NCBI GenBank assembly: GCA_947167715.1 | Contig: CAMVJD010000020.1 | Coordinates: 1-47,463, forward strand | Length of the DNA: 47,463 nt | Direction of reading: 5' to 3' | Source of the DNA: an uncultured Eubacteriaceae bacterium | Lineage (GTDB): Bacteria; Bacillota; Clostridia; Lachnospirales; CAG-274 | Shown: positions 8,577 to 19,300 of the stretch, piece after piece | Position numbering within the stretch: the stretch's first letter is position 1 | Layout of the letters: each line of letters starts with the position of its first letter | Position numbers and translations under genes: made by a program | The notes under the pieces: model-generated | Seen by the model: the letters and a program-made list of their open reading frames with translations, nothing else | Databases searched by the model: none | Told to the model about the DNA's origin: nothing

Positions 8577-10412
8577 GTGGAAATAGAAAAATTGGCAACA
8601 GCAGCAATTGAAGACAGCATTTCAAAAACCGATACAATGAATTCTTTTATTAATACGGGAGATAAAGAACCGTCCTGGGATGGGAATATATACATATATG
8701 CTAATAATAAGAAGTCAAAGGATGACATCAAAAAAGTTCCGGTTCAGGTAAAAGGTAAAAAATGCAATAAACAAGATAAAGAAACCATCAAATATTCTGT
8801 TGAAGTAACGCATTTGAAAAATTATCTTATTGATGGTGGCGTGATGTTTTTTGTAGTATATATAGATGATACAGGAAACAGAAAGCAAATATATTATTCA
8901 GAATTATTGCCCATAAGACTTCGGTTGCTTCTAAAAGAAATAGGAGAGCAAAAATACAAATCTATAGAATTAAAAAAATTCCCGGAAGATAATAACGAAA
9001 AAACAGCTATCTTTCTTAATTTTTACAATAATATGAAAAAACAAACAAGTTTTGTTAAGGCAAAGTTGTTTTCAGAGGAAGAATTAATGAAAAAAGGTAT
9101 TCTTGAGGGGATTACTACAACAATTCTTTCCTATGGAACAAGTCCTAAAAGCATTAGGGATATTATATTTCAATCGGATGTGTACCTATACGCCAAAATA
9201 AAAGGGACAGACGTGCAGCAACCGTTAGAGAAAATACCATTAGATTTGCATCTTTTTGAAGATGAAAATGTTGAGGTAAGCGTAAAGGGTAAAAAATATT
9301 ATGATTGTTTTAGGCGTATTATTACAAAAAAACATACAAAAATAATAATTGGGAAAAGTTTGTTTATTACAATTGAGGATATTAATAGACCACCAAGATT
9401 TGATTTTAAGCCAACAAACATATTGAAAGATGCGTTGGTTGATCTTCCATTTATTCTTGATGCAATAGAACACAAACAAATGGAAATAGCTGGCTTGCCA
9501 ATATATTTTAGTTGTATACAAGGTGGTTCTTCAAAGAATACTATACAAACACTGAAGGATAATTTGAATGTTTGTAAACGGGTTAACAGTTTATTTGATA
9601 TACTGTCGTTGGATAAAAATTATGATTTAACAAATTTTGCCCCAAAAGACTGGAAAATTGCCAATACACTTGTAGATGCTCTTGTTGACGAGAAACCAAT
9701 AACAGGCTTGAAAGAAGATATACCATATATTACATGGGTGAAATTTATATATACAAAGATAGCTCTTGTGTTCAGACCAGGAGGTAGTAAGGGGACATAT
9801 TACATTACTGATTATTTTAAAGATGTCTCATTTAAAGTATATAACGTATATGGTGATGTTGAAAAGCCGACATCAAAGTTTGCAACATTAATCGCAAATG
9901 TTTTCCTTGAATTTTGCAATGTAAATTATGAGGAGATAATAAAATCTTTTTTACAGTATTCGGACGAACCACATTGTTTTGATGAAGCAAATAATGTTTT
10001 GCTTGAAATGATACTTGCCTATGATAGAAGTAAAGATACAAGAATGGATATATTAAACTATGCAAAGCAATTTGCGGATGTTATTGATAAAAACATTGCA
10101 AAGGGTGATAATATATGGATTTCAAAATTAAATATGTTTCAAATAGAAAAGAGGTTTAATGCGCTGACGAAAGAACAGAGAAAAGAATTGGTTGGTATCG
10201 AAAAAGATATTACTCTTGATAATAAAAATTATGAAAATATGATAAAACTTGGCGTAAATTTACTTTTAGAAAATCAAGAAATGGCAGAGTATTATTTTGA
10301 ACGCTTAGATGAAGAAACTAAGAAAAATTGTAAAGAGTTTCCGATATTTAGATTTTGGAAAGACACAACGGAGGATGATAACAATGGACAAAATGAAAAT
10401 GGAAACGCCTGA
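8577..10412 (+). CDS. DUF4365 domain protein, nuclease-like N-terminus (611 aa)
   Basis: A GTG start at 8577 follows AGAGGAG. Residues 1-160 match DUF4365: after LATAAIEDSISK, a SWDG motif (D35) and VPVQVKG (Q57/K59) resemble the PD-(D/E)xK nuclease core seen in that family. The remaining 450 residues are helical and unrecognised. The gene is distinctly AT-rich compared with the flanking DUF4391 and mod backbone, which suggests later insertion into the operon. Its 3' end overlaps mod by 29 bases and carries the mod RBS, so translation is coupled. I infer an effector nuclease. The C-terminal region may sense partner proteins. Confidence 0.7.
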   Translation: MEIEKLATAAIEDSISKTDTMNSFINTGDKEPSWDGNIYIYANNKKSKDDIKKVPVQVKGKKCNKQDKETIKYSVEVTHLKNYLIDGGVMFFVVYIDDTGNRKQIYYSELLPIRLRLLLKEIGEQKYKSIELKKFPEDNNEKTAIFLNFYNNMKKQTSFVKAKLFSEEELMKKGILEGITTTILSYGTSPKSIRDIIFQSDVYLYAKIKGTDVQQPLEKIPLDLHLFEDENVEVSVKGKKYYDCFRRIITKKHTKIIIGKSLFITIEDINRPPRFDFKPTNILKDALVDLPFILDAIEHKQMEIAGLPIYFSCIQGGSSKNTIQTLKDNLNVCKRVNSLFDILSLDKNYDLTNFAPKDWKIANTLVDALVDEKPITGLKEDIPYITWVKFIYTKIALVFRPGGSKGTYYITDYFKDVSFKVYNVYGDVEKPTSKFATLIANVFLEFCNVNYEEIIKSFLQYSDEPHCFDEANNVLLEMILAYDRSKDTRMDILNYAKQFADVIDKNIAKGDNIWISKLNMFQIEKRFNALTKEQRKELVGIEKDITLDNKNYENMIKLGVNLLLENQEMAEYYFERLDEETKKNCKEFPIFRFWKDTTEDDNNGQNENGNA

Positions 10413-12291
10413 TTTAGTGGCGGGAAATATTGAAAAGATAGGGGAGATTTTTCCTAATTGTATAACCGAGGGTATGGGAGAGGACGGAAAGCTGAGGAAG
10501 GCGATAAACTTTGATATTTTAAGGCAGATGCTTTCGGATGAGGTCGTGCAGGGTGACGAGGCTTACGAGTTTACATGGGTTGGCAAGCGTGCGGCTATTG
10601 TTGAAGCAAACAAGCCTATCAGAAAAACTTTGCGTCCTTGCAAGGAAGAAAGTGTTGACTGGGAAAATACGGAAAATCTGTATATTGAGGGTGATAATTT
10701 TGATGTTATTAAGACACTTTATGAGAGTTATTTTCATAAAGTTAAGCTTATTTATATAGATCCGCCATATAACACAGGGAAAAATTATATTTATAGAAAT
10801 GATTTTTCGGTTGATAAAGAAGAGTATTTGGAGCAGGCAGGTCAAGTTGGAGAAGAAGGAAAACTTGTTTCAAATCCTAAAACATATGGCAGATTCCATT
10901 CTGCATGGTTATCAATGATATATCAAAGATTACTATTAGCAAGAAATTTACTGACATCAGATGGTGTACTTGTATGTGCTATAGATGAAAATGAACAGGC
11001 TACATTGGAGTGTATTCTTCGAGAGTTATTTATCGAAGATTCATATGATCATGTATGCGTTTCTGTTGTTCATAATCCAAGAGGAGTACAAGGCAAAAAT
11101 TTCTCATATACACACGAATATGCAATTTTTGTGTTTCCGAAAGATATTAAAGCAATCGCAGATAGAAAAATTGATGATGAAGATGTAGATTGGTCCCAAT
11201 TGCGTAATTGGGGTAGCGAATCAGAACGTACAGATGCAAAAAATTGCTTTTATCCAATTATTGTAAAAGATGAGAGAATAATAGGATTTGGAGATGTGTC
11301 TCCAGACTATTATCATCCAATGCAAACGGAAAAACATGGAGATGAATTTTATGTGTATCCGATTGACAAACAGGGGATAGAAAGAAAATGGAGATATGCT
11401 CGACAGTCTGTTGATAAAATACGAGACATGCTCAAGGTAAGAAAAACATCAAGTGGTTATGAGATTCTCTTAGGCAAAACATTTGGTGTTCAAAAAACCG
11501 TTTGGAATGATAAAAAATATGATGCAAATGAGTATGGAACAAAGATTGTTGGTGAATTAGTAAAGGGTGGCGGTTTTTCTTTTCCGAAAAGTTTGTATAC
11601 GGTATACGATGCTGTTTATGCGGCAACAGCTAATGATAAAGGTGCATTAATAATGGATTTTTTTAGCGGTTCAGCTACAACCGCTCACGCTGTAATGCAG
11701 CTTAATGCCGAGGACGGCGGAAAACGCAAATTTATTATGGTACAATTACCCGAAGAAACAGATGAAAAAAGCGAAGCATACAAAGCAGGCTATAAAAACA
11801 TTTGTGAAATAGGCAAAGAGCGTATTCGCCGTGCGGCAAAGAAAATTGCAGAAGAAAACCCCGATGCAAAATTTGACGGCGGTTTCCGTGTGTTCAAACT
11901 TGATGATACCAATATGAAAGATGTATACTATGGCGCAGCCGAATATTCACAGCTTACACTTGATGATTTTGAGTCCAACATAAAAGAAGACCGTACCGAT
12001 ATGGACTTGCTTTTTGGCTGTCTGCTTGACTGGGGCGTTACACTTTCCCAAAAGCACAGCATTGAAGAAATAAACGGCTGCCGTGTACATACTTACGGAA
12101 ACGGTGCAATAATAGACCTTATGGCGTGCTTTGACAACAATATCCCCGAGGATGTAATAAAAACCATTGCAAAAAAACAACCCCTCCGCGTGGTATTCCG
12201 TGACAGCAGCTTTGCCGACAGCCCCGCCAAAATAAACGTAACGGAAATATTCAAACTGCTTTCACCCGATACCGTTGTTAAAGTTATTTAA
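10384..12291 (+). CDS. mod: Type III restriction-modification DNA methyltransferase (Mod)
   Basis: A 635-residue beta-class amino-methyltransferase that should methylate adenine within an asymmetric site and direct target recognition for Res. Motif IV DPPYNTG is at residues 126-132 and the SAM-binding motif FFSGSATT at about 423-430, in the order typical of Mod. The ATG at 10384 follows GGAGG (10370-10374). The central part, about 10770-11650 (between motif IV and motif I, the target recognition region), is markedly AT-richer than both ends. This suggests exchange of the recognition domain, a known mode of mod diversification. No repeat tract for phase variation is seen. Its partner is the Res gene, separated by rhuM. 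Confidence 0.92.
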   Translation: MDKMKMETPDLVAGNIEKIGEIFPNCITEGMGEDGKLRKAINFDILRQMLSDEVVQGDEAYEFTWVGKRAAIVEANKPIRKTLRPCKEESVDWENTENLYIEGDNFDVIKTLYESYFHKVKLIYIDPPYNTGKNYIYRNDFSVDKEEYLEQAGQVGEEGKLVSNPKTYGRFHSAWLSMIYQRLLLARNLLTSDGVLVCAIDENEQATLECILRELFIEDSYDHVCVSVVHNPRGVQGKNFSYTHEYAIFVFPKDIKAIADRKIDDEDVDWSQLRNWGSESERTDAKNCFYPIIVKDERIIGFGDVSPDYYHPMQTEKHGDEFYVYPIDKQGIERKWRYARQSVDKIRDMLKVRKTSSGYEILLGKTFGVQKTVWNDKKYDANEYGTKIVGELVKGGGFSFPKSLYTVYDAVYAATANDKGALIMDFFSGSATTAHAVMQLNAEDGGKRKFIMVQLPEETDEKSEAYKAGYKNICEIGKERIRRAAKKIAEENPDAKFDGGFRVFKLDDTNMKDVYYGAAEYSQLTLDDFESNIKEDRTDMDLLFGCLLDWGVTLSQKHSIEEINGCRVHTYGNGAIIDLMACFDNNIPEDVIKTIAKKQPLRVVFRDSSFADSPAKINVTEIFKLLSPDTVVKVI

Positions 12292-12303
12292 GGGGGAAGT
12301 TTT

Positions 12304-13311
12304 ATGGATAACAATATTCAGCACGAGATTGTGCTTTATCAGATTGATGATACAAATGTATATATCAATGTTGTTTATATGAATGAAACCTTTTGGGTAA
12401 CACAAAAATCTATGTCAGAACTTTTTGAGGTTACTCCGCAATCAATAACAAGACATTTGCAGAATATATATAATGACGATGAATTAGATAAAAATTCAAC
12501 TTGTACAAAAATTGAACAAGTTCGTCGAGAGGGGACACGAGAGGTAAAAAGGCAAGTTGATTTTTACAATCTTGATGCAATTATAGCTGTTGGATATAGG
12601 GTTAATTCAAAAAAAGCGACCCGTTTTCGTCAATGGGCAACAAAAACTCTGAAAGAGTATATTACAAAAGGGTTTGTTTTAAACGATGATATGTTAAAAA
12701 ACGGCAGACCGTTTGGAAAAGATTATTTTGATGAATTACTTGAACGTATTCGTGAGATCCGAGCAAGCGAAAGACGTGCATATCAAAAAATCACGGATGT
12801 TTTTCAACAATGCAGCTATGATTATGACAGCAATAGTGAAATAACAAAAAATTTTTATGCCTTTGTGCAAAATAAACTTCATTATGCAGTGACAGGACAA
12901 ACAGCAGCGGAAATAATTTACGAAAGAGCTGATGCAAATAAACCAACAATGGGCTTGACAACATGGAAAGATGCTCCGGACGGAAAAATATACAAAAGAG
13001 ATATTGGGTTTGCAAAGAATTATCTTAACGAAAAAGAAATTGCTCGACTTAATCGTCTTGTTACAATGTTTATTGATTATGCGGAACTTATGGCAGAAGA
13101 TGAAGTTCTTATGAGCATGAAGGATTGGTTAGAGCAAACGAATGTATTTTTAAAGAATAACAGACGAAATGTATTGAAAAGTAAAGGGAATGTTTCACAC
13201 GAACAGGCTATAAAAAAAGCGAATGCAGAATATGAAATTTTTCGTGTACGTCAGGATAAAGAATATATTTCAGAATTCGACAAGCAAACAGAAAAATATC
13301 TAAAGGGATGA
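12304..13311 (+). CDS. rhuM: RhuM family protein
   Basis: A 335-residue protein preceded by AAGGGGGAAG. The N-terminal block (VYMNETFWVTQKSMSELFEVTPQS is the characteristic stretch, about residues 23-46, then VGYRVNSKKATRFRQWA at about 97-113) matches RhuM/virulence-RhuM proteins, first named in Salmonella and often found next to restriction systems. The later helical part carries the family's Fic/Doc-like segment. Its molecular function is uncertain. It sits between mod and res, is AT-rich like the DUF4365 and sir2 genes, and its stop overlaps the possible upstream start of res. It looks like an interchangeable insert in the operon. Confidence 0.88.
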   Translation: MDNNIQHEIVLYQIDDTNVYINVVYMNETFWVTQKSMSELFEVTPQSITRHLQNIYNDDELDKNSTCTKIEQVRREGTREVKRQVDFYNLDAIIAVGYRVNSKKATRFRQWATKTLKEYITKGFVLNDDMLKNGRPFGKDYFDELLERIREIRASERRAYQKITDVFQQCSYDYDSNSEITKNFYAFVQNKLHYAVTGQTAAEIIYERADANKPTMGLTTWKDAPDGKIYKRDIGFAKNYLNEKEIARLNRLVTMFIDYAELMAEDEVLMSMKDWLEQTNVFLKNNRRNVLKSKGNVSHEQAIKKANAEYEIFRVRQDKEYISEFDKQTEKYLKG

Positions 13312-13316
13312 AAATT

Positions 13317-16300
13317 ATGAAACTACAATTCAAACATCAAAAATTTCAGGCGGATGCCGCAAAAGCGGTGGTTGATGTTTTTGCTGGACAGCCTTATTTA
13401 ACCAATTCGTATATAGTGGATCAGGGTGTTGAAAAAGGAACCATATCGGGACAGGTGGGACACAAGGCTTTTGATGTGACGGGCTGGTCGAATGCCCGTA
13501 TCGTTCCCGAACTTTCCGATGCCAATATCCTTGAAAACTTGCAAAGAATACAGCGTGCAAATCAGATAGAGCCGTCACAAAAACTTGAGGGCAAGTACAA
13601 CCTTACAATAGAGATGGAAACGGGTGTCGGCAAGACTTATACCTACATAAAGACCATGTACGAGCTTAACAAACATTACGGCTGGAGCAAGTTTATAATC
13701 GTTGTACCGAGCATTGCTATCCGTGAGGGCGTTTACAAGTCTTTTCAAGTGACACAGGAGCATTTTGCCGAAGAATACAATAAAAAGATAGATTTCTTTA
13801 TCTACAATTCAAAAAATCTTACGGAAATAGACCATTTTGCTATGGATGCGGGTATGCGTGCAATGATAATAAATTCCCAGGCCTTCAACGCAACAGGCAG
13901 GGATGCACGAAGAATTTATATGAAACTGGATGAATTCAGAAGCCGCAGACCCATTGATGTTATTGCAAAAACAAACCCTATACTTATAATTGACGAGCCG
14001 CAGTCTGTTGAGGGAAAGAAAACAAAGGAGCGTTTAAAGGAATTCAACCCTTTAATGACATTAAGATATTCGGCAACACATAAGGCGGACAGCATTTACA
14101 ATATGGTCTACCGCCTTGATGCTATGGAAGCATACAACAAGCATCTTGTAAAGAAAATTTCGGTCAAGGGCATAACAGAAAGCGGCGATACAGCCACAGA
14201 GGGCTATGTATATCTTGAAAGTATAAATCTTTCCGATAAAAATCCGACAGCGACTATTCAGTTTGATGTTAAGGGCGGTTCGGGCATAAGAAAAATCACA
14301 AAGAAAGTGAACGAGGGTTTTAATCTATACGATAATTCAAACGGTCTTGACGAATATAAACAGGGCTTTGTTGTTAAGCGTATAGACGGCAGAGACGATT
14401 CCGTCGAGTTTCTTAACGGCATTAAGATCTATGCAGGCGATGTCGTGGGCAAGGTAAGTGAGGAACAGCTAAGGCGTATTCAGATAAGGGAAACTGTTTT
14501 GTCACATATAGAGCGCGAAAGACAGCTTTTTCATAAAGGCATAAAGGTGCTTTCGCTGTTCTTTATTGATGAAGTTGCACATTACAAGCAGTATGACGAT
14601 GCAGGACAGCCCTATAACGGCATTTTTGCCGATATGTTCGAGGAAGAATACAAGGATATTATTTCGCATTTGCAGCTTGAATTCGGCGATGACGAATATA
14701 TAAAATACCTTGATGAAATTTCTGCCGAAAAGACCCATGCAGGCTATTTCTCCGTTGACAAAAAGGGCAGACTGACGGACAGCAAGCTGACCGATAAAAA
14801 AGAAAGAACTTCGGATGATATTGATGCTTATGATCTTATTATGAAGAATAAGGAGCTTTTGCTTGACAGAGACCCAAAGCGTTCGCCCGTGCGTTTTATT
14901 TTCTCGCACTCCGCATTGCGTGAGGGTTGGGACAATCCAAATGTTTTCCAGATATGCACATTAAAAGCATCGGCAAGTGATATAAGAAAAAGGCAGGAAG
15001 TCGGCCGTGGCCTGCGTCTGTGTGTAAACCAATTCGGCGAGCGTATGGATACAAATGTTCTCGGTAACGATGTTCACAATGTCAATGTGCTTACGATCAT
15101 AGCAAGCGAAAGTTATGACAGTTTTGCAAAAGGCTTGCAGAAAGAAATTGCCGAGGCAGTTGCAAACAGACCCGTTAAGGTTACAGTCGCTTTGTTTGAA
15201 AATAAAAAGGTCAAGGATGCCGATGGAAACGAGGCCGTACTTGACAGAGATATTTCGGAGTCTATTGTATACGATCTGACAATTAACCGATATATTGACA
15301 AAAAGGGCATTCTTACCGACAAATACTATGAGGACAAGAAAAACGGCGGACTCAAGATCCCAGAAGAGGCGGCGGCTTATGCCGAAAGCGTAATTGAAAT
15401 AATCGACTCCGTATACAGCGAAAAGGCTATGATGCCCGAGGATGCGCGTAAAAATAATGTTGAGCTTAAACTTAATAACGATAAGCTGAACAGCAAGGAA
15501 TTTCAGGCACTTTGGAAGAAGATCAACACAAAATCTGTATATACTGTCGATTTTGATACGGACGAATTGGTCGCAAAATCAATGCAGGCATTAAATACAA
15601 AACTGCATATCCCGAAGATCTATTTTAAAATCGAATCGGGCGAAATGGAGAATATAAAGTCCAAAGACGAACTTGTGTCAGGAACTGCATTCAAGCAAAA
15701 AACTTCCGCAACATACAGCGACAGTACGGCAATAACCGCAAACAGCAGCGTTAAATATGACCTTGTGGGTAAAGTCGTAGAAGAAACGGGACTTACAAGA
15801 AAGGCAGTCGTACAAATATTAAAAGGCATAGAAAAGCCCGTGTTTGACCAGTTTAAATACAATCCCGAAGAATTTATCATAAAAGCCTCAGCCTTGATAA
15901 ATGACGAAAAGGCAACGGCGATAATTCAGCATATTACATATAATGTGATGGACGATAAATACGGTACGGAAGTGTTTACCGAACCCACAATAAGGGGAAA
16001 ACTCGGTCAAAACGCAATGAAAGCGGAAAGACATCTGTATGACCATATTGTGTGCGACTCCGATAAAGAAATGGAATTTGCCGGAAAACTCGATACCAAT
16101 AAAGATGTCGCAGTCTATGTAAAACTGCCTAACAGGTTTTATATCTCAACACCCGTGGGCAAGTATAACCCTGACTGGGCAATAGCATTTTATGAAGGCT
16201 CGGTAAAGCATATTTACTTTGTAGCTGAAACAAAAGGTACTATGCGTACAATGCAGCTGCGAGAAGTGGAGAAGGCAAAAATCGACTGCGCAAAGAAACA

Positions 16301-16382
16301 CTTTGAAGCTATCAGCGGCGATAATGTGAAGTATGATGTTATAGACGGGTATGATGCTTTACTGGATTTGGTAACGAAGTGA
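13317..16382 (+). CDS. res: Type III restriction endonuclease subunit (Res)
   Basis: A 1021-residue helicase-nuclease. The ATG at 13317 lies nine bases after AAAGGG; an ATG at 13308 is also possible but sits directly on that site. Motifs: Walker A ETGVGKT at about 101-107, Walker B DEPQ at about 225, SATH at about 247, motif VI region RQEVGRGLRLC, and a C-terminal PD-(D/E)xK nuclease (PDWAIAF at about 951, then FVAETKG at about 969). The subunit would pair with Mod, translocate or slide on DNA and cut it when two sites are head-to-head, as known for EcoP-type enzymes. Length and motifs are intact. Composition matches the helicase gene. Confidence 0.92.
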   Translation: MKLQFKHQKFQADAAKAVVDVFAGQPYLTNSYIVDQGVEKGTISGQVGHKAFDVTGWSNARIVPELSDANILENLQRIQRANQIEPSQKLEGKYNLTIEMETGVGKTYTYIKTMYELNKHYGWSKFIIVVPSIAIREGVYKSFQVTQEHFAEEYNKKIDFFIYNSKNLTEIDHFAMDAGMRAMIINSQAFNATGRDARRIYMKLDEFRSRRPIDVIAKTNPILIIDEPQSVEGKKTKERLKEFNPLMTLRYSATHKADSIYNMVYRLDAMEAYNKHLVKKISVKGITESGDTATEGYVYLESINLSDKNPTATIQFDVKGGSGIRKITKKVNEGFNLYDNSNGLDEYKQGFVVKRIDGRDDSVEFLNGIKIYAGDVVGKVSEEQLRRIQIRETVLSHIERERQLFHKGIKVLSLFFIDEVAHYKQYDDAGQPYNGIFADMFEEEYKDIISHLQLEFGDDEYIKYLDEISAEKTHAGYFSVDKKGRLTDSKLTDKKERTSDDIDAYDLIMKNKELLLDRDPKRSPVRFIFSHSALREGWDNPNVFQICTLKASASDIRKRQEVGRGLRLCVNQFGERMDTNVLGNDVHNVNVLTIIASESYDSFAKGLQKEIAEAVANRPVKVTVALFENKKVKDADGNEAVLDRDISESIVYDLTINRYIDKKGILTDKYYEDKKNGGLKIPEEAAAYAESVIEIIDSVYSEKAMMPEDARKNNVELKLNNDKLNSKEFQALWKKINTKSVYTVDFDTDELVAKSMQALNTKLHIPKIYFKIESGEMENIKSKDELVSGTAFKQKTSATYSDSTAITANSSVKYDLVGKVVEETGLTRKAVVQILKGIEKPVFDQFKYNPEEFIIKASALINDEKATAIIQHITYNVMDDKYGTEVFTEPTIRGKLGQNAMKAERHLYDHIVCDSDKEMEFAGKLDTNKDVAVYVKLPNRFYISTPVGKYNPDWAIAFYEGSVKHIYFVAETKGTMRTMQLREVEKAKIDCAKKHFEAISGDNVKYDVIDGYDALLDLVTK

Positions 16383-16397
16383 GAGGGATGAATTAGA

Positions 16398-19300
16398 ATG
16401 CTCATAAATAATATTGAATTTCCATACGAATTGATTAAGGCAATAAATAATAATAAATTGGTGATTTTTGCGGGTGCAGGCGTATCTATGAATAAACCGA
16501 CTGCATTACCTGATTTTAAAGAACTTACAGAAGCCATTGGCAACTTATGTGACAAAAAGTATGATGAAAAAGAGAAAATCGAGGATTTTCTTGGGGATTT
16601 ATATAGAGAGGGTTATTCAGTTAATGAGTTGGTTGCTGATAAACTGAAAGAAGGTACACAAAAACCTAATGACTTTCATTTTAATTTATTAAAGTTATTT
16701 GCTAATCAGGAAGATATAAGAATTGTCACTACGAATCAAGATGAAATGTTTGAGACGGCAGCAAAGGAAATTGGTTATGATAAGATTAAAGTATATAGTG
16801 CACCTGCTCTGCCTTATGGAAATGATTTTACAGGTATAGTACATTTGCATGGCAGAGTATCTGAGCCTAAAAACATTATTGTAACGGATGTTGACTTTGG
16901 ACGAGCATATATGTTGAATGGTTATGCAACAAGGTTTGTTGCCAATATGATAAATTCGTATGTGGTTTTGTTTATTGGTTATAGCTACGGTGATGTAGTT
17001 ATGCGGTATTTGACATCATCTATCCCCAAAGATATGATGAAAAATGCTTTTATCCTTATGGAAAATAAACCGGATGCGATGTTGCTGGTTAAACGAACAA
17101 ACTTGAAAATTATAACATTTGAGCCAAAGAAATTTGATGAAGAATGTGATGCGATTCGTAAGATTGGGGACTTTGCAAATCGGAAGCTTTTGGATTGGAA
17201 GGACTGTATATTTAAGTTGTCTGAAGAAGCACCTCCGGTAGATAAAGAAACGCAGGATGAAATATTAGAGGGAATAAAAGATGTTGATGTACAAACATAT
17301 TTTTGCAAGCATATAAAAAGTTGCAATTGGCTTATGTGGCTTGATGAAAAGAGCGTTTTTGGAAAGTTGTTTTCCTTATATGCAGAACTTACACGTAATG
17401 ACGAACAATGGGTAAAATGGATATTGGATAATTTTATGTCAGATGGTCTTTTGAATTTGGTGGCGAAACATAACAATATACTTAATAAGGAATTCAGCTA
17501 CAGAATATTGACCAAATGCAATTATGAACAGGGCTCTGTGAGTGATGAGCTATTTAGAATATATAATACAATTCTGCGTGAAGAACTGAAAGACGGATTG
17601 TTATATAATGCTATTACTAATGCAGAAAAAAGAAATATGATTACAGAAATGTGGGCTATGTTTCCTTTGGTATTTAATTATAGCATAAAACCGCATATTC
17701 ATAGTTGGAGAAAAGAAGTAGAAATTAAGCATTCATGGACTGTGAATAATTATATGTTTCGGGATATATGGGAAAATCATATCAAAAAACATACTGATGG
17801 TGCTGAATTAATGGTGTTTAATCTTGCTTACAATACTTTGAAAAATCTATACGATGATTTAAATTCAGAAAAAGGGAAAATGGCTCAAACCGATTTAGAT
17901 TTTTTTGATATTGAAGGTAAAAATGATTTTTATTGTAGAGATAAAGCTATTTATGCCATTTGTGATATGGTGGACAGCGGATTCGCTAAAATTTCACAAA
18001 ACAATGCTAATTATGCTAACGAGTGGATAATACAAAATCTTGGCAGCGAAAGAATACTTTTGCAAAACTTATGTCTATTGTTTTTGCGTAAATATTCAAG
18101 AATAAGCCCTGATGAAAAGATAACCTTAATTTTTAATAGTGGATGTGATATTCATAATAGTATATTGAGAGAACAACTATTTTTGCTTGTTGCAGATGTT
18201 TTTGATTACATTAGCGATAATAATAGAAGTATTCTTATTGGTAAAATAATGGATGTAGAGATTGAATTACCACCTGATTTGAAAAAACATAAAAAAGAGT
18301 CGGAGGCGTATGAAAAATATAACTGGTTATCTTGGCTTAAAAGTAAAACATCTTCTCATTTCGAGGAAATAGAATTAAATCTCGAAAACATTGAAAAGGA
18401 GTATCCTAATTTTAAAATAAGGGAACATCCTGAACAAGGATTACCGATTGTGGAAACAAAAGTCGGAAGTGAAAGTCCTTTAACGGGAGAAGAATTGTTG
18501 AAAATGCCTTCGTCCGAGGTTTACAACTATATAAAGAATTATAAAATTGAAAGAGATTTTTGGGGTCCCGATAAAACCGGATTGTTAACAATGGTTTCTA
18601 TTGTTACTGAGAAAAATTGGGACTGGGGTATAAAACTTGCGGAGGAACTAACAAAAAATCAAGACTATGCATCTGATATTTGGGATCATATTTTACGGGA
18701 ACTTGGACATACAATCAATATAATTGAAAAATTGTCTAATATGCTTGATTTAATAAATGAAGAATTAATTCAAGCAAAACCATTGCTTGTTGCGAGAACT
18801 ATGTTTGAAGTGACTTCTAAGGATAACTTAACAAAGAAATTATCCGACAAGCAAGAAAATGATTTTGTTAAAATTTTAAATAACTTATGGAAATATAGGT
18901 TGCCCCATAATATAAATCCGGTTGATAAAGATTTAGATTACAATACTACATCCTTAAATAACGTCACGGGGTTGGTTGCGTATTCGATTTTATACATTGT
19001 TTTAAATAATAAGGAATTAAAAGATTTGCCGGAATGGTTTTTGGATTTTTATATGGAAAATATAAAAGAAAAAGACGATGTCTATGAGTTTATTTTCGTC
19101 TTGTGTGCGTATACCCCTAACTTATATTATCTTAACAAAAAATGGGTGGAGGATAATATATTTCCTTATTTAGAACTGGGAGATAAAGAGTATAATATAG
19201 CTGCATGGAAGGGTTTTTTGAACCATGTTTGTAGTTATAACGCAGAAATAGGAAGCGTTATTCTGCCGATGCTTAAAGATAACATTGGAATAATAGATAA

